Shown here piece by piece: positions 1 to 8,609 of a DNA stretch of 64,000 nt; within the stretch, counting starts at the first letter, position 1, and every line of letters starts with the position of its first letter. Under the pieces are notes generated by a model, which was not told the origin of the DNA, ran no database searches, and worked only from the letters and a program-made list of their open reading frames with translations. Position numbers and translations under genes: made by a program. Origin of the DNA: Streptomyces microflavus (GTDB lineage Bacteria; Actinomycetota; Actinomycetes; Streptomycetales; Streptomycetaceae); the NCBI RefSeq assembly GCF_014650075.1, contig NZ_BMUG01000003.1:434001-498000 (forward strand). The letters run 5' to 3'.

Positions 1-388
1 CCGGCGCGAAACCGGCCTCGACGGCGAGCCGCAGCTCACCCGGGCTCGCCACCTCGCACCCCATCCCGCAGTCGGCGAGCAGCCGCAGGACCGGGATGAG
101 GGAGGAGGCCTTGGCCGCGAAGGTGTGCAGTACGCCGGGGCTGTGGGCGAACGCCTCCCGCAGCGCGGCGACGGACGAGCGGACCCCGTCCGTGTCGACG
201 AACCCGGCCACCGGGCGGGACTCGCTCAGCAGCCCCTGCCCGACGGCCGCCCGGACGGCTGCGTCGAAACGGACGGCGGGCCGTCCGACGGGCCCGGGAG
301 GACCAGGGGGCGCAGAGGGCGCAGGGAGTGCGGAAGGTGCGGAAGGTGTCTGTGTCGTACGGCCGGAGTCGGTGATGGCTGCCCCCAC
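1..388 (-). CDS. Fold-type III PLP-dependent decarboxylase, N-terminal part (DAP decarboxylase-like), cut by window edge
   Basis: Only the first ~129 codons are present; the gene continues past base 1. A Pro/Ala-rich, probably disordered N-terminus (residues ~1-45) leads into VAGFVDTDGVRSSVAALREAF and then HTFAAKA, where the lysine in FAAKA matches the PLP-binding lysine of alanine racemase/ornithine-DAP-arginine decarboxylase barrels, followed by CGMGCEVASPGEL. The fold assignment follows from these motifs; the substrate cannot be told from the fragment, although diaminopimelate is the usual annotation. The GTG at 386-388 is the best start found, but without a strong ribosome site. It begins 35 bases after the encapsulin stop on the same strand, so it is likely the third gene of the DyP-encapsulin operon. 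Confidence 0.7.
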   Translation of the reverse strand, partial: MGAAITDSGRTTQTPSAPSALPAPSAPPGPPGPVGRPAVRFDAAVRAAVGQGLLSESRPVAGFVDTDGVRSSVAALREAFAHSPGVLHTFAAKASSLIPVLRLLADCGMGCEVASPGELRLAVEAGFAP

Positions 389-423
389 AGGTCTTCGGCG
401 GATAACTCTGGAACGGCCGCCTC

Positions 424-1221
424 TCAGGCGATGAGCCCGACCACCGCCTCCGGCGTCAGCATCCGGAAGGTGAACGCCTGCTGGAAGTAGAGATGGACGC
501 TGGTGGCGTCGTGGTCCGCGTACCCGATCGACAGGTCCTGGCCCAGGCAGAGTTCGAAGTCGCCACCCCGGGTGGAGAGCAGCACCCCGCCCTTGACCGC
601 GGGCGCCCACAGGATCTCGTCGTCCACGATACGGCTCAGATGGGTCTTGACCGGATACCCGTGGTCGGACGTCTCGGCGGCCTCGGTGAACGCGTCGGCG
701 CCGAGCAGCAGCCGGTACGGTCCGTCGACACCGGCCAGCCGCAGCCGCGTCACCGCCTGGCTGACCGCCACCGGGTAGTCCCGCGCATCGGCGGGCAGCG
801 GCAGCGGGTCGTGCGAGGAACCGTCCCGCAGACCGGTGATCCCGGCCGCCGCGTACCCGTCGATGACCGCCATGTCCTCCGCGTACGCACAGGTGCGCGC
901 CGCGTCCTTGACGGGCTGCCAGTCGCTGTCGGCGGAGCCGCGCTCCACGTCGTCCACGGCCTGCCGGGTCACCGTGAACGGCACCCGCCACTCGATGACC
1001 GGCATCGACGTACGCGCCCGGGCCACCACGTCCGGCGTGGGCGGGTCGATGCCGCGAAGGTGGCCGTCACCGACCGCCGACAGCGTCGGGCCGTCGGGAT
1101 CGGAGACGTCGACGACGCGGCGGCCCGCGACATGGCGTCGGAACGTGCGCCGGGCCTCCTCCTCGATCTCGTCCCAGGCGGCGGGGGTGACCGGTGCGAG
1201 TTCGCGGTGCAGATTGTTCAT
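424..1221 (-). CDS. Family 1 encapsulin shell protein (linocin M18-like)
   Basis: 265-residue shell subunit of a protein nanocompartment with an HK97 capsid fold, the usual length for the family. It opens with the typical MNNLHRELAPVTPAAWDEIEEEARRTF helix region and carries the family blocks PVIEWRVPFTV, YAAAGITGLRDGSSH and PYRLLLGADAF, ending in FRMLTPEAVVGLIA. Many subunits self-assemble and enclose cargo that carries a short C-terminal peptide. The ATG at 1219-1221 is chosen because it overlaps the stop of the upstream DyP gene (TGATG), which indicates translational coupling; a GTG one codon earlier is the alternative. The cargo is clearly the DyP gene immediately upstream. Confidence 0.95.
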   Translation of the reverse strand: MNNLHRELAPVTPAAWDEIEEEARRTFRRHVAGRRVVDVSDPDGPTLSAVGDGHLRGIDPPTPDVVARARTSMPVIEWRVPFTVTRQAVDDVERGSADSDWQPVKDAARTCAYAEDMAVIDGYAAAGITGLRDGSSHDPLPLPADARDYPVAVSQAVTRLRLAGVDGPYRLLLGADAFTEAAETSDHGYPVKTHLSRIVDDEILWAPAVKGGVLLSTRGGDFELCLGQDLSIGYADHDATSVHLYFQQAFTFRMLTPEAVVGLIA

Positions 1222-2291
1222 CACTGGGCGCTTTCTTGCAGGCTGCCGATGCGCAGCGAACCGTGGTCCGACCCGGCCGGGACGGGCTCCTGCCGGACCG
1301 GCGCGGGCACCGGTTCCGGCCGGTCCCCGGTACGGATCAGGGCGGGCGGGGGCGGCGGGGCGTCGAGGAAGTCGGCGTGGGGGGCGAAGAAGAGGGTGCC
1401 GGTGACCGCCGTGGAGAAGTCGAGGATGCGGTCGTGCGTGCCCGGCGGGTCACCGAGGAACATGTTGCGGAGCATGCGTTCGGTGACGTCGGGGTCGGCC
1501 GCGTAACCGATGAAGTACGTGCCGAACTCGCCCTGCCCGAAGTTCCCGAACGGCATGTTCGCCCGCAGGATGTCGCGTTCGGTGCCGTCCGGGTCGGTGA
1601 TCGTGTTGAGCGCGAGGTGCGAGTCGGCGGGTTTCTCCTCGTCGGGGAACTCCACGTCGTCGAACTTGGTACGGCCGATGACGCGTTCCTGCTCCTCCAC
1701 GGAGAGCGCGTTCCACGAGGTCAGGTCGTGCAGGTACTTCTGTACGACGACATAGCTGCCGCCCTCGAACTCCGGGTCCTCCGCGCCGACGAGCGCCGCC
1801 GAGCGGGCGTCGTCGCCCACCGGGTTCTCCGTACCGTCCACGAAACCGAGCAGGTCCCGGTGGTCGAGATAGCGGAAGCCGTGCGTCTCGTCCACGATGC
1901 GCAGCGCCCCGCCGAGCTTGGTGAGCAGCTGCGCCGCCCACTCGTAACAGACGTCCATCCGCTCGGCCCGGATGTGCAGCAGCACATCGCCCGGGGTCGC
2001 CGGGGCGTGGTGGAGCCGGCCGCGCAGCTCGGGGAACGGGTGGAGGTGGGCAGGGCGCTCCCCGCCGAACAGACGGTCCCAGGCGGCGGAGCCGAACCCC
2101 GTCACACAGGCGAGGCCGGCGTCCGGGTAGCGGAAGCCGAGGGAGCGCGCGACGGCGGCCAGGTCCGGCAGCACCTCCCGTACCGCGTCCTCGCCGCCCG
2201 GCTCGATCGTGCCGACCAGGAAGAGCGCCGCATTGGTCAGCGGAGCCACGACGGGCTGGACCGCGACGGGATCGGGGACGGCGTCGGGCAT
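1221..2291 (-). CDS. DyP-type heme peroxidase with encapsulin-targeting tail
   Basis: 356-residue dye-decolorizing peroxidase that uses peroxide to oxidise dyes and phenolics. The signature GFVDGTENP is at residues 149-157 with the catalytic Asp152; His225 (SHLALN) fits the proximal heme ligand and Arg243 (LRANMPFG) the distal arginine. After a Pro-rich linker (~311-340) the extreme C-terminus contains HGSLRIGSL (343-351), a match to the known encapsulin cargo-loading motif with two GSL-type repeats. The ATG at 2289-2291 follows a TGGAG ribosome site by 7 bases; an upstream in-frame ATG at 2369 lies inside the gnd terminator hairpin and is rejected. First gene of the encapsulin operon. Confidence 0.95.
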   Translation of the reverse strand: MPDAVPDPVAVQPVVAPLTNAALFLVGTIEPGGEDAVREVLPDLAAVARSLGFRYPDAGLACVTGFGSAAWDRLFGGERPAHLHPFPELRGRLHHAPATPGDVLLHIRAERMDVCYEWAAQLLTKLGGALRIVDETHGFRYLDHRDLLGFVDGTENPVGDDARSAALVGAEDPEFEGGSYVVVQKYLHDLTSWNALSVEEQERVIGRTKFDDVEFPDEEKPADSHLALNTITDPDGTERDILRANMPFGNFGQGEFGTYFIGYAADPDVTERMLRNMFLGDPPGTHDRILDFSTAVTGTLFFAPHADFLDAPPPPPALIRTGDRPEPVPAPVRQEPVPAGSDHGSLRIGSLQESAQ

Positions 2292-2369
2292 GCGCGCACA
2301 CTCCAGGAATCGGGGGGATCTCGTACAGGGCTCGCAGCCCACTAAGCCACGTCCCGTGGACGCCCGCAC

Positions 2370-2397
2370 CCGGGGTGGCCCGGCCGGGCCACCCCGG
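2370..2397 (-). terminator. Hairpin terminator after gnd
   Basis: A perfect 12-bp stem, CCGGGGTGGCCC paired with GGGCCACCCCGG, with a 4-base GGCC loop. It lies 11 bases past the gnd stop on the minus strand and ahead of the DyP start, so it separates gnd from the encapsulin operon. No long U tract follows, as is usual in Streptomyces. Confidence 0.7.
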
Positions 2398-2408
2398 CTG
2401 CGTACGCC

Positions 2409-3851
2409 TCAGCCCGCCTCGACCTCGGACCGGTCCCCGCCCCAGAGCGTGTGGAACGACCCCTCCCGGTCCGTACGCCGGTAGGTGTGCGCCCCGAAGA
2501 AGTCCCGCTGCCCCTGCGTGAGCGCCGCCGGCAGCCGGTCCGCGCGCAAACCGTCGTAATAGGACAGCGCGGCGGCGAAACCGGGCGTCGGCACGCCCTG
2601 GCGCGCCGCCTCCGCCACCACCGCGCGCCAGTCGTCCTGGGCCTCCCCGATCTCCCGCCCGAACTCCTCGTCCGACAGCAGGCTCACCAGCTCAGGCCGG
2701 GAGTCGTAGGCGGCCCGGATGCGGTCCAGGAACGCCGCCCGGATGATGCAGCCCGCACGCCAGATCGCCGCCACGGAACCGAGGTCGATGTCCCAGTCGT
2801 ACGCCTCGCTGCCGGCCCGGATCTGGTGGAAGCCCTGCGTGTACGAGACGATCTTCGACGCGTACAGGGCCTGCTCGACCCGGTCCGCGAACGCCGAGGC
2901 CTCCGCCCCCTCCAGCGGCTTCGCCACCGGGCCCGGCAGCTCCCGCGACGCCTCGCGCAGGTCCACGTGGCCCGACAGCGAGCGCGCGAAGACCGCCTCG
3001 GCGATCCCGGAGACCGGAACGCCCAGGTCGAGCGCGATCTGTACCGTCCAGCGCCCGGTGCCCTTCTGCTCCGCACGGTCCTGCACGATGTCGACGAACG
3101 GCTTGCCGGTGGCCGCGTCCGTATGGGCGAGGACCTCCGCGGTGATCTCGATGAGGTACGAGTCCAGCCGCCCGGTGTTCCAGCTCCGGAAGGTGTCGGC
3201 GATCTGCGCGGGGGAGTACCCGGCGACCCTGCGCAGCAGGTCGTACGCCTCCGCGATCAGCTGCATGTCCGCGTACTCGATGCCGTTGTGGACCATCTTC
3301 ACGAAGTGCCCGGCCCCGTCGGGACCGATGTGCGCGGTGCAGGGGGTGCCGTCCTTCGCCTGCGCGGCGATCTTCTCCAGCATCGGACCCAGCGACGCGT
3401 AGGACTCGGCGGAGCCGCCCGGCATGATGCTCGGCCCGTGGAGCGCTCCCTCCTCGCCGCCGGAGATGCCCGCCCCGACGAAGTGGATCCCGCGCTCGCG
3501 CAGCTCCTTCTCCCGGCGGCGGGTGTCCTCGAAATGGGCGTTGCCGCCGTCGATGATGACGTCGCCGTCCTCCAGCAGCGGTGCGAATTCCTGGATCACC
3601 GCATCCGTGGGATCTCCGGCCTTCACCATGATCACCAGGCGCCTGGGCCGCTCCAGGGCCGCGACGAACTCCTCGGGGGTGTGCGCGGCGACGAAGGTGC
3701 CCTCCTCGCCGAACTCCTTCACCAGGGCGTCGGTCCGTGAGGTCGTGCGGTTGTGCACGGCGACGGTGAAGCCGTTGCGGGCGAAGTTCCGGGCCAGGTT
3801 GCGGCCCATCACCGCGAGGCCGGTGACGCCGATCTGAGCAGTGCCGCTCAT
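2409..3851 (-). CDS. gnd: 6-phosphogluconate dehydrogenase, decarboxylating
   Basis: 480-residue enzyme of the oxidative pentose phosphate pathway that converts 6-phosphogluconate to ribulose 5-phosphate, CO2 and NADPH. The N-terminal Rossmann motif is GLAVMGRNLARNFARNG (about 10-26). The substrate-site segment with HIGPDGAGHFVKMVHNGIEY and the C-terminal helical block KGTGRWTVQIALDLGVPV are intact. Length is that of the long, NADP-dependent form. ATG at 3849-3851 follows AGGAG by 7 bases. Monocistronic: a terminator follows and about 130 bases separate it from the upstream same-strand DUF5709 gene. Confidence 0.97.
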   Translation of the reverse strand: MSGTAQIGVTGLAVMGRNLARNFARNGFTVAVHNRTTSRTDALVKEFGEEGTFVAAHTPEEFVAALERPRRLVIMVKAGDPTDAVIQEFAPLLEDGDVIIDGGNAHFEDTRRREKELRERGIHFVGAGISGGEEGALHGPSIMPGGSAESYASLGPMLEKIAAQAKDGTPCTAHIGPDGAGHFVKMVHNGIEYADMQLIAEAYDLLRRVAGYSPAQIADTFRSWNTGRLDSYLIEITAEVLAHTDAATGKPFVDIVQDRAEQKGTGRWTVQIALDLGVPVSGIAEAVFARSLSGHVDLREASRELPGPVAKPLEGAEASAFADRVEQALYASKIVSYTQGFHQIRAGSEAYDWDIDLGSVAAIWRAGCIIRAAFLDRIRAAYDSRPELVSLLSDEEFGREIGEAQDDWRAVVAEAARQGVPTPGFAAALSYYDGLRADRLPAALTQGQRDFFGAHTYRRTDREGSFHTLWGGDRSEVEAG

Positions 3852-3981
3852 CTGTGTGCTCCTGCGATTCCGGGGGCGTTGGGTCAGGGGGTACGGGACG
3901 GGGGGCGGCGGTGTTCACCTGCCTGCCCGGGCTCCGGCGATACGTGCTCGCGCGTGGGCGGTCGGGTCACGGTGACGGCCG

Positions 3982-4557
3982 TCATGCGCCTTTTCCGGGG
4001 CCCTTGGCGTTGCCTTCGCGGGGGACCTTGCCGGGGCCGTCGTCGGCCGGATGGCCGTCGACGAGCGCGCCGTCGGGGAGCGAACCGTCCAGAAGGGTCT
4101 CGTCGTCCCCGTCCTCGGGGATCACATGCATGGCGGCTTCCTCGGCCGACGCCGCGGCGCCGTCGATGCCCACATCGCTGGCGGTGAGCGTGGCCGGGAC
4201 ACTGCCTTCCGCCTGCTGGGTCAGCCGCCCGGCCCGGGTGATACCGACTTTGCCGTCCCAGAGTTCGCCGTCCCCGCCCGCCAGGTCGCCCACGCCGTCG
4301 CCGGTGAATCCGGGCGTCTCGGGCAGTTCCCTGGTCAGCCGGGCGTCGAGCGACTCACCCGTGAGGCTTTCGGCAGCCGTGGTGCCGAGACCCTCGACCA
4401 CCCAGGGCCGGTCCGGCGGCGAGTAGCCCTCGTCGAGGGGATCGCCGGTGCCGGACGGGTCCAGCAGCGTGTCCTCGGCGCCGAGCTGTTCGTCGGGATC
4501 GGAAGCCTCCTGCTCCTGGGGCTGGTAGACGTCGTCCCCCCAGTCGGTGTCGCTCAT
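3982..4557 (-). CDS. DUF5709 family acidic protein
   Basis: 191-residue, strongly acidic, soluble protein of unknown function found in streptomycetes. It begins MSDTDWGDDVYQPQEQE, has the conserved DEGYSPPDRPWVVEG segment and RLTRELPE, and ends in a Gly/Lys-rich tail. No signal peptide or membrane segment. The ATG at 4555-4557 follows a GAAAGGA ribosome site by 5-6 bases; the longer open frame upstream lacks a ribosome site and is not believed. The family is known only by its domain number, and no function can be inferred from the neighbours. Confidence 0.85.
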   Translation of the reverse strand: MSDTDWGDDVYQPQEQEASDPDEQLGAEDTLLDPSGTGDPLDEGYSPPDRPWVVEGLGTTAAESLTGESLDARLTRELPETPGFTGDGVGDLAGGDGELWDGKVGITRAGRLTQQAEGSVPATLTASDVGIDGAAASAEEAAMHVIPEDGDDETLLDGSLPDGALVDGHPADDGPGKVPREGNAKGPGKGA

Positions 4558-5409
4558 GGCGCGTCCTTTCCTCGGGAGAACCGCTGTCCCCTGTACGCAA
4601 TTCCACTCCGGTCCCGCTCCGGCCGCAAAGGGAAGATCGGATCGCGGGGCCGGGCCGTGGCGCGTCGGCCGGGTCCGTACGGAGGCCGAGGCCCCTGCCG
4701 TACGGGGGCGGGGAGCCGGAACACAGGGTGTGCGTACCGTCCAGCCGGCCCGCAGGCAGGGATGGCTCCCCGGACGCACGGACCCCGTTCGTCCGGCGGC
4801 GGGCAGCTGCCCCCCAAGGGCCGGCAGCGTCGGCGGGCACTCCGTACCCCCACCAGGGTCAGCAGTGGTACGGAGTGGCCGCACCCCCCGGCCGACGGCC
4901 CTGACGTGGCCGGACCTGTCCCGGCCCGTCCCGAGCGGGCCGGGGCACGCCGGGCCGGACGTACACTCGGCTCATGGGTCGTAGCGCCGAACTGAGGAAG
5001 TGCCCGCACCGGGCCGCCTCCGTGCTGCCCCCGCTCGCGGCCGTCTCCGCCGCACCCGCGCCCGCGGACGCGGCGCCCGGAACGGGCCGTACGGCGCTGC
5101 ACGGCCACGGCTAGCGATCTTCGGCGTTCGCGGGACCGGGCCGACGCCCCGGCCCGCCGCCCCCTCCCACGAACGACTCCGGCCTCTCCGCGCCGGAGGG
5201 AGCCGTCGCCTCCGGCGCGCGCGAAAACCGGACCCGCGATCCGGCACCGGCTCCCCGGCACCACGCACGACTGATCACGTCACCCACGACTGATCGCATC
5301 ACGCATCACGCATCACGCATCACGCATCACGCGGCACTCGGCGCACCGCCCGTGCCGCTGCCCGGCGACGGCCGCAGAGACGGGCCGAGCCGCACTCGAA
5401 GGGACCATC
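4558..5409. other. 850-bp gap between divergent genes, with weak ORFs and a tandem repeat
   Basis: Holds the promoters of the DUF5709 gene (leftward) and the MurE-like gene (rightward). An open frame at 4974-5114 would encode 46 residues starting MGRSAELRKCPHRAASVL, but it has no ribosome site and low-complexity Ala/Pro content, so it is not called. Other open frames here are GC-driven. The only structured element seen is the heptamer repeat at 5297-5331. The size is large for two ordinary promoters, so a small RNA or missed small gene is possible. Confidence 0.5.
5297..5331 (+). repeat. Five tandem copies of the heptamer CATCACG
   Basis: CATCACG is repeated five times without interruption and lies 78 bases before the MurE-like start. 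Related GATCACG/GATCGC pieces just upstream suggest decay of a longer tract. Seven-base units change by slippage; a change in copy number would alter leader length or promoter spacing. Confidence 0.9.
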
Positions 5410-6885
5410 GTGAAGCTGAGCGACCTACTGGCCGGGCAGGACCACCACGTGCTGCAGGGAGACCCCGAGCGCACGCGGATCACCGCCGGCACGACGTTCG
5501 ACGCGGACCGGGTCACCCCCGGCTCCCTCTTCGTCGCGGTGCCCGGCCACGCGGCCGGTGGTCCGGACGCCGTGGCCCCGGCCGTGGCCCGCGGCGCGGC
5601 AGCCGTCATCGTCGACGCCCTGGCACCACCGCTCCCCGCGGCGGCGGGCGACGTGTGCGCGATCCGGGTGCCGGATGCCCGCAGGACCGCGGCCGTCATC
5701 GCCTCCCGCTACTTCGGTGAGCCGGGGCGGGCGATGGACCTGATCGCGATCACCGGGACCAACGGCAAGACCTCCGTCTCGTACATGGTCGAGTCGGTGC
5801 TGCGGCTCGCCGAGGGCGCCCGGGTCGGGGTGATCGGCACCGCGGGGAGCCGCGTCGGGGACGAACCGATCCCGATGCCGCCCTCGGCGCTCTCCACCCC
5901 CGAGTCGCCCGATCTGCAGTATCTGCTGAGCCGCATGCGCGACAGCTCGGCCGGCAGCGTCGTCCTGGAGGCCACCTCGATGGGCCTGCTGACCCACCGT
6001 CTGGACCGGACCTTCATCGACGTGGGCGTCTTCACCAACCTGTCGCAGGACCACCTCGACGACCACGGCACCATGGAGAACTACCGGGACGCCAAACTCC
6101 GCCTCTTCCAGGGGCTCTGCCGGCGCGCGGTCATCAACGCGGACGACCCGGTCGGCGCCGGCATCCGGGAACTGATGCCCGACGCGGTGACGACGTACGC
6201 GCTCGACGGCCCGGCGGACTACCGTGCGACCGATCTTGAGGTGGATGCCTCGGGGACCCGGTTCACCCTGCACCACGACGGCCGGAAGTACCCGGCGGCG
6301 ATCCCCTCCCCGGGCCGGTTCTCGGTCTCCAACGCCCTGGCGACGCTGGCCGCGTGCCATCTGCTCGGCCACAGCCTGGCCGGACTCGTCCACGCGCTGG
6401 AGCGCATGCCGCAGATCCCCGGCCGCTTCGAGCGCCTCCACACCCCTGAGGGCACCTCGGTGATCGTGGACTACGCCCACTCGCCGGACTCCCTCAACAA
6501 GGTCCTGACCACGGTCCGGGGCTTCGCCAAGGGCCGGGTCATCACGGTCTTCGGCTGCGGCGGCGACCGCGACACCACCAAGCGCGCCGAGATGGGCACC
6601 ATCGCCGGCACCCACTCCGACCTGTGCGTCCTCACCTCGGACAACCCCCGCCACGAGGACCCCGAGGCGATCCTCGACCAGATCGCACCGGGCATCGCGG
6701 CGACCGGGACACCGTTCGAACGGTTCACCGACCGCCGTCGGGCCATCGCCTCCGCCCTCGCCTCGGCGGGACCGGCCGACATCGTGCTCATCGCGGGCAA
6801 GGGCAGCGAGCCCCACCAGATCGTGGGCGACGAGATGCTGCCGTTCAGCGACATGGCCACCGTGCGCGAACTGATCGGCCAGTAG
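5410..6885 (+). CDS. MurE-like Mur ligase (UDP-MurNAc-tripeptide synthetase family), outside the dcw cluster
   Basis: 491-residue cytoplasmic ATP-dependent amide ligase. It has the MurE N-terminal domain, P-loop GTNGKTS at 116-122, the carbamylated-lysine segment YRDAKLRLF (Lys229), and DNPRHEDP (411-418), whose DNPR motif marks diaminopimelate-adding MurE rather than lysine-adding forms. The expected reaction joins meso- or LL-DAP to UDP-MurNAc-Ala-Glu. The neighbours are not division genes, so it is likely a paralogue of the housekeeping murE; the true substrate may differ. ATG at 5410, preceded by GAAGGGA. Single gene with a long leader containing the heptamer repeat. Confidence 0.85.
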   Translation: MKLSDLLAGQDHHVLQGDPERTRITAGTTFDADRVTPGSLFVAVPGHAAGGPDAVAPAVARGAAAVIVDALAPPLPAAAGDVCAIRVPDARRTAAVIASRYFGEPGRAMDLIAITGTNGKTSVSYMVESVLRLAEGARVGVIGTAGSRVGDEPIPMPPSALSTPESPDLQYLLSRMRDSSAGSVVLEATSMGLLTHRLDRTFIDVGVFTNLSQDHLDDHGTMENYRDAKLRLFQGLCRRAVINADDPVGAGIRELMPDAVTTYALDGPADYRATDLEVDASGTRFTLHHDGRKYPAAIPSPGRFSVSNALATLAACHLLGHSLAGLVHALERMPQIPGRFERLHTPEGTSVIVDYAHSPDSLNKVLTTVRGFAKGRVITVFGCGGDRDTTKRAEMGTIAGTHSDLCVLTSDNPRHEDPEAILDQIAPGIAATGTPFERFTDRRRAIASALASAGPADIVLIAGKGSEPHQIVGDEMLPFSDMATVRELIGQ

Positions 6886-7018
6886 CCGGCCGGTCCACCC
6901 GACCCCCTCGCTCACCTGCGAAAAGGTGTTGGTGCGAGGGGCAGTCCGGCTGACATGCTGCTCACCGCACGCCCGAACGCCGGGCGGGCGGGCGGAGCGG
7001 GGCGGGGGAGCGGCAGCC

Positions 7019-8560
7019 GTGGACGTGTTCACCACGAAGGCGGGGCAGGTTCGGGGCCGGCGCTCCGAGCGTGGCCCGGAGATCGCCGCCGTACTCGGAC
7101 TCCCTTACGCCGCCCCGCCGTTCGGCGCCGACCGGTTCCGGGAGCCGCGTCCGGCGCAGCCCTGGGACGGCGTACGGGAGTGCACCGCGTTCGGCCCCGT
7201 GGCACCCCAGTCCGCCGAACTGCCCGGCTCTCCGGCCTGGTCGCCCGGCGAGGAGGACATCCTCACGCTGAACATCTGGGCACCGGCGGACGGACCCGGG
7301 GGCCTGCCCGTACTCGTCTGGATCCACGGCGGCGCGTACGTCTTCGGCTCCTCCGCCCAGCCCGACTTCGACGGCACCGCGCTCGCCGCCCGGGGACTCG
7401 TCGTCGTCACGCTCAACTACCGCCTGGGCTTCGAGGGGTTCGGCCATGTTCCCGCCGGCGGCGAGGGGCCCGCCCGACCCGACAACCGGGGACTGCTCGA
7501 CCAGATCGCCGCCCTGGAATGGGTACGGGACAACATCGCCGCCTTCGGTGGCTCACCCGACCGGGTCACCGTGGCCGGACAGTCCTCCGGGGCGACCTCC
7601 GTGGCCTGCCTGATGGTGAGCGACCGGGCGCGCGGACTGCTGCACCGCGCCGTCCTGCACAGCGCCGTCAACGCCTGCGCCACACCCGCCCGGGCGGCCC
7701 GCACCACCGCCGAGGTCGCGGCGGCGGCCGGAGTGCCCGCCACCCGGGCGGGGCTGCTCGCCGCCTCACCGCAGGCGCTGGTGGCCGCGTCGGACCAGGT
7801 CGTCGACCGCTACCGGCAGGACCCCCGCTCCGGGCAGCGCCATTACGATCCGGCGATCTACGGTCCGGTCGCCGACGGGGACCTCCTGCCCGCCGACCCG
7901 CTGGAGGCGCTGGCTGCCGGAAGGGGCGCGGAGGTGGAGCTGCTGGTCTGCCACACGACCGAGGAGTACTGGCTCCTGGACGCCGTGGGCAGCAGCGCCA
8001 AGATCACCACGGAGCAGCAACTCGCCACGTTCGCCGGGGACTTCGGCCTGCCGCCGCAGCTCGTCGACGGCTACCGCAGCCGACTGCCGGACGCGCGGGC
8101 GCTCGATGTCCACCTCGCCCTGTACGGAGACCTCCTCTTCGCCGAGTACAGCAGCAGGCTCGCCGAGGCCCACGCCGGCGCAGGCGGCCGGACCTTCCTC
8201 TCCCGCTTCGACCGCCGACGCGGCGGGCCCGGCCGACGGGTGCGGGCCTGGCACTGCGCGGACATCCCCTTCGCCTTCGGGAACCTCCACGACGAGAGCG
8301 TCCACTTCCTCACCGGCGGCCCGCCCGGTCCGGCCGACCACGAACTGTCGCACCGCATGGCGGGAGCCTGGGCCGCGTTCGCCGCCCACGGTGAACCGGG
8401 CTGGGCGCCTCTGGGCGGCGGTGCAGGCGGCGCAGTAGGGGGAGGAGGCGCAGAAGGGGCGGCGGTGCGGGTCTGGCGTACGGCCGGCGAGGAGGCCCGG
8501 GCGACCGACGGCTTCCGCGACCTGTGGGGTGCGGCCGGGCTGCCTCTGCTCGCGCCCTGA
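7019..8560 (+). CDS. Type B carboxylesterase/lipase family protein
   Basis: 513-residue alpha/beta-hydrolase of the COesterase family, no signal peptide. Oxyanion-hole HGG is at 103-105, the nucleophile elbow GQSSG at 187-191 (Ser189), and the family signature EDILTLNIWAP at 79-90. Hydrolyses carboxylic esters; the natural substrate is unknown. The GTG at 7019-7021 has GGGGGAG about 8 bases before it and starts the protein at the typical VFTTKAGQVRG strand; the open frame further upstream lacks family sequence. A Gly/Ala-rich insert near the C-terminus (about residues 465-480) is low complexity. Confidence 0.88.
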   Translation: MDVFTTKAGQVRGRRSERGPEIAAVLGLPYAAPPFGADRFREPRPAQPWDGVRECTAFGPVAPQSAELPGSPAWSPGEEDILTLNIWAPADGPGGLPVLVWIHGGAYVFGSSAQPDFDGTALAARGLVVVTLNYRLGFEGFGHVPAGGEGPARPDNRGLLDQIAALEWVRDNIAAFGGSPDRVTVAGQSSGATSVACLMVSDRARGLLHRAVLHSAVNACATPARAARTTAEVAAAAGVPATRAGLLAASPQALVAASDQVVDRYRQDPRSGQRHYDPAIYGPVADGDLLPADPLEALAAGRGAEVELLVCHTTEEYWLLDAVGSSAKITTEQQLATFAGDFGLPPQLVDGYRSRLPDARALDVHLALYGDLLFAEYSSRLAEAHAGAGGRTFLSRFDRRRGGPGRRVRAWHCADIPFAFGNLHDESVHFLTGGPPGPADHELSHRMAGAWAAFAAHGEPGWAPLGGGAGGAVGGGGAEGAAVRVWRTAGEEARATDGFRDLWGAAGLPLLAP

Positions 8561-8609
8561 CCGCATCCCCGGCCTTCTCCCGTACGACGGTTCAGAGCAC
8601 GAACAGGGT

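Noticed and set aside
2451..3740. Long plus-strand open frame opposite gnd
   Set aside because: Arg/Pro-rich translation with no family sequence; a GC-bias shadow of the clear gnd gene.
4974..5114. 46-residue open frame MGRSAELRKCPHRAASVL...
   Set aside because: No ribosome site, low complexity and no recognisable features; kept only as a note in the gap entry.
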